Shown in pieces: positions 56,960 through 64,000 of a stretch of 64,000 bases of DNA. This DNA comes from Sphagnum compactum. Its lineage: Eukaryota; Bryophyta; Sphagnopsida; Sphagnales. The DNA is taken from NCBI GenBank assembly GCA_965153455.1, contig OZ234496.1, positions 1,860,001 through 1,924,000 of the forward strand, in the 5' to 3' direction. A program made the translations under genes and the position numbers. Below the pieces are notes generated by a model, which was not told the origin of the DNA, searched no databases, and saw only the letters and a program-made list of their open reading frames with translations. Each line of letters opens with the position of its first letter. Positions within the stretch are counted from its first letter, which is position 1.

Positions 56960-57858
56960 TGACAAACTCCGAACTCCTTAAGGGACTCAAATGTGAGTCC
57001 AAACAGAAAACAACGGAAGAGTAAAGAGTTGGGGCACACTCCCTGGCTTGCAGCACTTTAGAGGGGTAGAGGGGCGTGTTGGAGTTCTGGGATGAGATTA
57101 GGAAGAATGATAAGCATCAATTACTTACACGGACCTGCACAAAACCAACACAAAGTGGTTAGTGCATAGTTGGAGCACTTTTGGTGCTAGGACGAGCCAT
57201 GGGTAACTCGGACTCACAAGACTCACCACGGCCCGGACTTGGGGGAAGCCACCACCTTCCCCCTTATAGTATACTCTGTGCTTCTCCACGAGGCCCACAT
57301 CCAAATGGCATTTTGTGTTGGAGTCTCGAAATTGCCAAAGTTGGGACTCCCGTGACTTTGGGGGCCCATAACTTTGCATGCAAAGCTCCGATTGAGATGA
57401 GGTCCAAAGCAAAGTTGTAGCCCTTGTTGAGAGCTTTCTAACGATATGTCGCACATCACCTACACAAAAGGAAATCAGGTCGATTCCTGACTTTTAGTGG
57501 TCGGGAGTCAAATTGTCAATTTGACTCCCGGCCCTTCTTTTGGCCATAACTTGTGATTCAGCTGTCCAAATGGGTCATGCGAGCCCATTTTAGACATCTA
57601 CGTTTCAATAGCTTTTCAATGATATAAAGAACTCCTCAATCCATTGGGTTTTGACCCCTGCAATCGATCTCTAAACATTCAAGAGTCCACCTGGACTCCA
57701 ACTCCCAAAGTGGGAGTTCCCTTGGGAGTGTGAGGGTCTATTCCCTCACACTCTCTTGCATTCCCGGGAGCATGCGACATGACTCTTGGGTTTCCCTCTT
57801 GGCCCGCAACCTTGTAACCCATTGCTTTGGTCACGAGCCTAAGGCTAGGGTTGCGACA
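56960..57858 (-). mobile_element. Solo LTR, copy C, inverted
   Basis: On the minus strand it starts TGTCGCAACCCTAGCC (57858) and ends GGAGTTTGTCA (56960), 899 bp. A perfect 5-bp duplication ATGAT lies at 56955-56959 and 57859-57863. It aligns with copies A and B. Like A, it has AGAGTTATG-type, TCTTCCGTTGTTTTC and TTTGGACTCACA near its end, a segment that differs in B. Confidence 0.9.
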
Positions 57859-57863
57859 ATGAT

Positions 57864-59257
57864 GGTAGGTGCAACATGACAATAATTATTGCATGATGGT
57901 AGGTGTTGTAGGATGGTAATTACTACAAGATAATACATAAACATAAGACATGTCCTATTTTCACGTGTTTTCATCTTTTATCCTTTTTTTATTTGATAGT
58001 AACTAGATTGCCAAATCTTGTGGTTTTGTAATGATAAGGAACTTTAATTGCAAAACTTGATGAAAAAAAGGTTGTTTGGATAAGAATAAGCATGGTAAGT
58101 TGGTCCCGCTTGTTTTCAACAACTTCATCAAATTTTGATGGTTCAAAATAATAGCTTGGAAACGAATGATATTGAACAAGGGGTTGATCATTTTGGGGAT
58201 ATTCCAAGACAACAAATTTCTCCATTGTGTATGTAATTCAAATATTGCAAGGTATGATCAATTGTTATGCCACGTTAAACTCATAATTGCCCCAATAACA
58301 AATTAATTGCCATTTTGTGGTCCATTTTGTTGAATGTTAGAAATGATGGTTGGTCATTATCAACCACTAATCTATAACTATAGCCTCGATTTAACATATC
58401 ACCCATAGATTATTCAGACATTTGAACCCAAATGTTAATATTGGTGGGAAATTACTTTATGTAATAATCAAATTTGTGCACTTTCACCTCAATTGATGGG
58501 TATACTATATGAATGCCAAAACATTCACTACCATATGTATTCCCAAGGCAATCTTTGATTATATGTGCAACTTTTTGAATGTTTGGAGTCAATGTCTAAT
58601 GTTGAACACAACATTCCAAAATGAGTTCTATTTGGACCTTTGTCAAATCACCATATTGTTCACTAATACAATTAAAAGTTTCCAAATTGTTATAACTTTC
58701 ATACTTTCTTCACAACCTGGCATCTACATGTAACATGTCCATGTAACCACATAGCTCAAACATTAAACTAAAACTATCACCATAAAAATACGATCGAAAC
58801 ACTTATATATCCATGTGAGCAATGTTTTCACTTGACACTTTGTCACATCACTCCCCCAAACCTAGAAGATAGGGGCCAATTGAGCAACATCGAAAATAAA
58901 AATAAAATCACTGGTGAGAAGCTAACTGAAAAGAAATTAAACTTTAAAAATTAGACCTTCAAATTACCTCTAGTAGGTGACAACCAAAACATTTACCCCT
59001 TTGACCAGATCATTCTCCAACTTGTCAGTACATAGCTATTAGACAGAAAAATTCTACCCATTTACTAGATTGTTTACATCACTGTAGTCCCTCATTTTTA
59101 CACACCTAAGTTGCTCAAAGGAGGGACACATAAACATTGAATAGGGCAATGATCAGAGTCCAATAACATTTATCTCACATTATACAAACTTAAAAGATGA
59201 ATACTGCTGTTATCTCTTTCCGACCTTGTCTAGAATTATTGAGAATTTCCTAAATCC
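57864..59257. other. No gene recognised
   Basis: AT-rich sequence with short open frames only. Confidence 0.4.
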
Positions 59258-59260
59258 TAA

Positions 59261-59594
59261 GGGCGACTTTAGACAAGGGTCCAAGGTCCAGGGACCAATG
59301 AATTCAAGCAATCTTATTGGTCGAAACCTTTAAATTGATCCCAAGGCCTGTAGACGAGGATCCAAAACCAAAAAGTGGCAAATTGAGGCTAAACCTACAT
59401 GGCACCTGTTTTGGAGGGAAGATCAATTGGTTGGGACCGAAAAAAACAGTGCTAAACGGAGAGCTCCTGATTTGAAGAACCAAGAATCAGGCTAGGGACC
59501 AAGGTACAGTCCAACTCAAGGATTCAATTTGCTTCAAATCAGTCCAAATTGGTTCCTAGGAAATTGGACCCTCAACCCTCGTCTAAAGTGGGCC
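59261..59594 (+). mobile_element. Tourist-like MITE (PIF/Harbinger type), copy 1
   Basis: The 334-bp element begins GGGCGACTTTAGACAAGGGT and ends ACCCTCGTCTAAAGTGGGCC, an imperfect terminal inverted repeat. It is flanked by TAA at 59258-59260 and 59595-59597, the 3-bp duplication typical of PIF/Harbinger. It has no coding capacity. An interior block GGCTAAACCTACATGGCACC is found complemented in copy 2. Confidence 0.85.
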
Positions 59595-59597
59595 TAA

Positions 59598-61640
59598 ATC
59601 ATGATCCACATTAGAGGTTGAATCAGCACCTAAGTCTACAGCTCACAAAAGAATTAATTGCGTGTTTATAGTTTATACAAGTACTGTTAATGTTTAATTA
59701 TTTTACTTAGATTCCTATGAATCTAACAGTTGTACACTCCTAAATTTCTGCTAGCAAATCTTTTCCTATCTTGCAGACCTATTCTCAACAATTATGGAGG
59801 TGAGATGGACAAGAGTCCAACTGCGAATGGTCCTTTAATGGCTTCACCGTTTTACCAATAAGTAGGTGTCATCAGGCCATGCAATTGGGACTACACTCTG
59901 ATGACTAAAACAAGCGAATTCCATGCACCAAATTTGTCATTGACCACTGGGAGCTTGCCAACTTGATGTACCAGAGACCCAAGGTTCAACGATTTGCATT
60001 ATGTTTATGCCACACAATATCTTACCAAAAGTGATGCGCGCTACGGGCCCATGTTGTTCCATGTAGAACTCATGCAACAATGGGAGGTACAATTTGTTAA
60101 TGCCGGAAAAAGCAATGGAAATGCATACTTGACTTCTATGAATTATCCAGTAAAGTGAGGATGTTTCTCTTATAGGGAATGATAACACTTCCAAACTGAC
60201 TTTGATTCTGTTTGTCTGTTGTACTAATCCCTACCCCAAAACTGACTTTAGTTTCCATTGTCTGCTGTACTAATCCCCATACGACCCTTCACCCAAGATT
60301 TGTAGGATTGAGAATATTTAAGTAGAGTTTTTTTCTTTCTTTTGGGTTTATGTTCACCAAGATAGTGGGCTTGAAAATGTCACATAATTGGTTTTCCAAG
60401 TTGTATTTTTTAAAAGTCCCATGGCAAGTCTCTTGCCATTTCATAAAAGTTCCTTGCATACCGATTGAACAATTGATTTCCCATTAGTCCTGTCAGTCCT
60501 CCTTAGTTCGGGTCCCTCTCTGCCTATGTCTAATTCTGCTCATCAAATGTGTGGATAGTTAGTCTCAATTCTTTGTTGTTTGTTGGCTAACTTTGATCAA
60601 TTTGGCCTACAAAATTGTCAAGATTCACCTCAGGAGACTGCAGCCATTCCAGGCAGACACACACTTTGGACATCTAGGATATGGTTATAGACCCAATTAG
60701 GCCCCTGGATGAGGAATGCTTGTGGTGGGCCGAAGCTTAACCTTCAAAGTTCAGTATGTTCAATCCTTTGAGGAGCAATTATTTGAGCAAGATGTTAAAA
60801 TTTGGAAAGTTGGCGGAGTCCTTTTGAGAGGTACTTCCTCAATTGCATGTTTGAGACTTAAAAAACTCATATTGACCCTCTACCCAGGCATCATCATAAT
60901 GCTTGGGCCAGTGCCCAAATAACTTACTGCTGATGTTCTGAGATGGATCTTAGAAACACTGGAAACAAGATACTTCAAATATGCGCTAATCATGTCCTAT
61001 CGTGCATGAGCCAACTGCATGGTTGTAGAACCACAGCTGTCTTGTGTCATTTCTGTCATAGAAGGCGGTACATTGGATGAGGAGGTAGGTAGACTGGAAC
61101 ACAGCCTCAACTCAAGTGACTCTTAGCAGGATGGAAAATTGGAATAAGATCTCCAAAGTTGCTAGAAACTTTCACAAACATGATCATCCTTCATTTTGTC
61201 TATTTTGCTAAGTTGATTTTTCTTATTCAGCTATTTTGCCAAGTTGATGTTTTCTACTTTGCGAAGTCCACATCCACTTTATCTCACGCTTCCCAATTCA
61301 CATCACTAAATTGCCACCTCCACAACTCCAAATTGCCAACTCGACATGGCTACCCCTCTAAGGGGAGCCGCTCTTTGCATATTTTACGAAACGCCTAAGA
61401 TAAAGGAGGTTTTTTTCAATACACTATGAAATAATAGAATATTAAAGTAATATTTTGTTAAAATTGAGAAGATTTAAAATATTGTATTAGGCATATTCTC
61501 ATAATCAGTTATCAGCAACATATTTTACATTTAAATAATTATAAAGTTCATTTTCTAAGGAATTAGTTAAACCATATATAAATATTTATTGGTACAAAAG
61601 AGACAAAAATTTCAGGTTGTTTAAGAAGGGTTCAAACAAC
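59598..61640. other. No gene recognised
   Basis: Several short open frames, none with a recognisable motif. A small repeat pair CTGACTTT(G/A) with TGTCTG(T/C)TGTACTAATCCC occurs at 60195-60230 and 60240-60275. Confidence 0.4.
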
Positions 61641-61643
61641 TTA

Positions 61644-62127
61644 GGCCCACTTTAGATGAGGGTCCAACATCCAAATTCTCAGGATCCAATTTGGACTCAT
61701 TTGAAGCAAATAGTTTGGTTGGGGGCTTTGGAACATGATTTGTTCCTTTGCCCCTTAGTGACCAACTTTGGGTTTTGCTCTTCTGGCTCAGACTTGGATC
61801 GTCTCTTTGTTTCCTCCTTTTCCCCTTGTGCCGGGTGTTTTGTGTAATGGAGTTTGCCAGGGTTTCATCAATTGAATCCTTGAGTTGGACCCTAGATTGC
61901 ATCTTGCATTTTCAAATCATGAGCTCTCCTCTGAGCTCTTTATTTTTTTGGTTTGGACCAATTGATTTTCCCTCCAAAATGGTGCCATGTAGGTTTAGCC
62001 TTGATTTGTCACTTTTTGGTCTTGGACCCTCATCTAAAGGCCATGGGTCCAATTTACAGTTCTTAGTATTCATTGGAGCCTCTATTTCATTAGAGCCTTA
62101 ACCTTAGACCCTCATCTAAAGTGGCCC
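61644..62127 (-). mobile_element. Tourist-like MITE, copy 2, opposite orientation
   Basis: The 484-bp element begins GGCCCACTTTAGATGAGGGT and ends ACCCTCATCTAAAGTGGCCC, flanked by TTA at 61641-61643 and 62128-62130. The interior AAAATGGTGCCATGTAGG and GACCAATTGATTTTCCCTCC match copy 1 in reverse. The right-hand terminal motif CCCTCATCTAAAG is present twice (about 62027 and 62109), which suggests an internal duplication. Short open frames inside are chance. Confidence 0.85.
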
Positions 62128-62144
62128 TTATTTGTATTTATCCT

Positions 62145-62440
62145 AATTGTAGAGATGCTGAAATTCATTCTTCCATTCAAGTTGACCTAATTTTCACAAC
62201 AAAAGGACTCAAAACATCTTTTTGGGGGTGGGGGCGGGGGGGGAGGGAATCTTCATTAGACATAGTCTTTAAAATTGGGTCAACTTTGATGCTAATTGTA
62301 GACATGCTGAAATTCATTCTTCAATTGAAACTCAATTTTCACAAGCCACCTAACGAAAGGACCCAAACATCTGTTTTAGGGTTCTTTCTTTGTGGGGTAA
62401 GTGGGATGATGGGATGGGGTTTGTTTTTATGACTCTTTGA
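62145..62440 (+). repeat. Direct duplication, period 149 bp
   Basis: AATTGTAGAGATGCTGAAAT at 62145 recurs as AATTGTAGACATGCTGAAAT at 62294. Both continue TTCATTCTTC, ATTTTCACAA and later AAAGGAC(C/T)CAAA with ACATCT. Confidence 0.85.
62224..62247 (+). other. G-quadruplex motif
   Basis: The sequence is G5-T-G5-C-G8-A-G3: four G-runs separated by single-base loops. It lies in the first unit of the 149-bp duplication and is absent from the second. Confidence 0.9.
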
Positions 62441-64000
62441 AGCTTGAGAATAACCCTTTCAAGCTAGCCTTGACTGAATTCACCATGGGGGTCTCAAAAG
62501 GCCATTGGCGTGCGGTAACGTTCAAATGCGTGCATGGGATAGCAATGGCATGAAATTTTGGGGGTTGTATGAACTTTAATCTTGCAAAACTCCACAGAAG
62601 TAGAGTATGATAACTTTAGATCAAAAAGGAAATATACAGTCAACAATTATTTGTGTAATAACACGTGTGAAAATAACAATTTCACATGCACACAATATTG
62701 ATGATACCCATGTCTTTGGTTTCACACAAACACTTGACCATGTGCATGAGCATGTCGTTGCCACTAACTTGATTAATGGAACCCTACGAAACTCACCCAG
62801 GAGTTGGCCTTTGTTTTATAGGGAGGTGCAGATAGTCTTCGCCTAACTAAGGAACACAATGCCTAACTAAGGAACATAACGACGTTCCACATGTATGCTA
62901 CATGAGGTTGAAATTTTAATATTAAGAAACATTGTTTCATGTTTCTTACTTGGCTACTCGTCGGCACTTTGTGTTGGCTACTTAGATAGTCATGTGAACA
63001 TGTTGCCTGTTGACCCTTTTCGTTATTTACAGGCAGAGCAACTGAGATCGTTGTTATGTTATGACCTTCAAAGGGTGCTTAATAGATGTCAGTTTTAGTT
63101 CAAGTTTTCAAAAGTAGAAGTGGGCCTTAAGCTCAAGTGTCAATGACTAACCATTGGCCCAGCTACCATTTGAAAATGTTTTCAAATTTTGAATAATTTG
63201 TGGCCTCTTACACGACATTTAACAAGTGCCTTGCATGCTTCTGAGTAGTCCATGTGCTTCTTTTATGGATACAATGGTGTGAAGAACTATGGTTGGGCAT
63301 CAGCATGACTAAGGGGCATGCAATTGACCTCTAGATGTACACCCTTAACATTAGGGAAATTTGCATATCCAAAGTAATTTTACATGTTAATTCATTGAAG
63401 AATACAAAATCAAAAATTATACGTGTCCTTTCTCAAGCATTTCAATCTGCACGGGTCAGCTCTCTTTCCAGCAATAGAAGTTGGGACTCATAACTTTTAA
63501 GAAGAAACATATGTTATAAACCTAGGTTCATCAGCAGAATAGTTGAATAAACTCAAGGATTAGGTTGTATTTATGGCTTTTTTAACATTACTATTGTCCA
63601 ACTGTTGGCAAAGGCACCCAATTTTGGTGAAAACACAACGCCTTGTGATGCTACTTGTGAAATGGGAATGAAGAGGATCAAAGGATCATTCTCCCACAAC
63701 CCATTTAAGGGAACAAGATAGATGGTTCAGAAAATGACAATTAAAATTTCATTTGTTTAAATTTTCAATTTTAATTCAAGTTCCAATTTAGAATTTCATT
63801 ACTAGTTCCTTGATGTATGTTATAACTTGTCATGAACTTGTCATGACCAAAATTATAACAAGCCCAAAAATTGACCAAAACCAAAGGACAAGGGGAGTGA
63901 GAATTGATTTTGACAAAGGGGAAAAAGGCCATCTCCAATAATAGTATTAAATACAAAGGATTCTGGATGAAGTATAATCATTAAATAGTGTAATTGAATT
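62441..64000. other. No gene recognised
   Basis: Only short open frames without motifs. The right edge of the window is AT-rich. Confidence 0.4.

Noticed and set aside
54950-57459. Open frames in the solo LTRs (also at 12926-13755)
   Set aside because: They lie in the non-coding LTR, differ in frame between copies and have no conserved protein.

Overview
The window looks like repeat-dense nuclear DNA of a land plant. The evidence is plant-type TTTAGGG telomere-like motifs, CACTA, hAT and PIF/Harbinger-like elements, Ty3/gypsy retrotransposons, a GT-AG intron of about 73 bp and plant-style FCP1-like phosphatase fragments. The low-GC, nested, heavily decayed elements would suit a gymnosperm or a seed-free plant, but I cannot name the species or clade. 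I see no intact host gene and no tRNA, rRNA or CRISPR. Almost everything recognisable is a transposable element, a relic of one, or tandem repeat DNA.

Layout. 1-2540: decayed chromovirus pol (RT, RNase H, integrase, chromodomain). 5085-9040: degenerate CTGGTA repeat interrupted by a 2.7-kb hAT relic with unusually long terminal inverted repeats (6121-8856). 10041-11660: pogo-like transposase relic. 13010-13923: solo LTR with target duplication. 14309-15760: CACTA-like fragment. 15950-18480 (minus): multi-exon pseudogene with a ParB-like motif. 18545-19460: minisatellite of about 47 bp. 20876-21445: local duplication. 22080-22640: minisatellite carrying telomere motifs. 22798-26220: complete non-autonomous CACTA-like element. 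26858-31880: fragments of a transposon-associated domain and two FCP1/NIF-like phosphatase relics. 32570-33740: duplicated CCTAGTGGCCACCAAGTG repeats. 33850-36110: unclassified element bounded by long diverged inverted repeats.

39388-47545 is the best-preserved item, a complete Ty3/gypsy retrotransposon. It has two LTRs about 98% identical, a primer binding site, an extra open frame upstream of gag, gag with three zinc knuckles, protease, RT, RNase H, integrase and a polypurine tract. It is disabled by a few single stops and frame changes. 49447-51075: CACTA-related fragment abutting (probably inserted into) a gag relic at 51079-51600. 51820-52600: another CCTAGTGG-type array. 54874-55939 and 56960-57858: two more solo LTRs of the same family as 13010-13923, each with a perfect 5-bp target duplication. 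59261-59594 and 61644-62127: two Tourist-like MITEs of one family in opposite orientation. 62145-62440: tandem duplication with a strong G-quadruplex motif.

The genes do not form a pathway; the window records successive insertions. The most unusual items are the pre-gag ORF of the Ty3/gypsy element, the hAT-like element with roughly 200-bp inverted repeats, the ParB-like pseudogene, and a near-palindromic 20-bp motif that seeds three separate tandem arrays. All calls come from reading the sequence; no database search was run.
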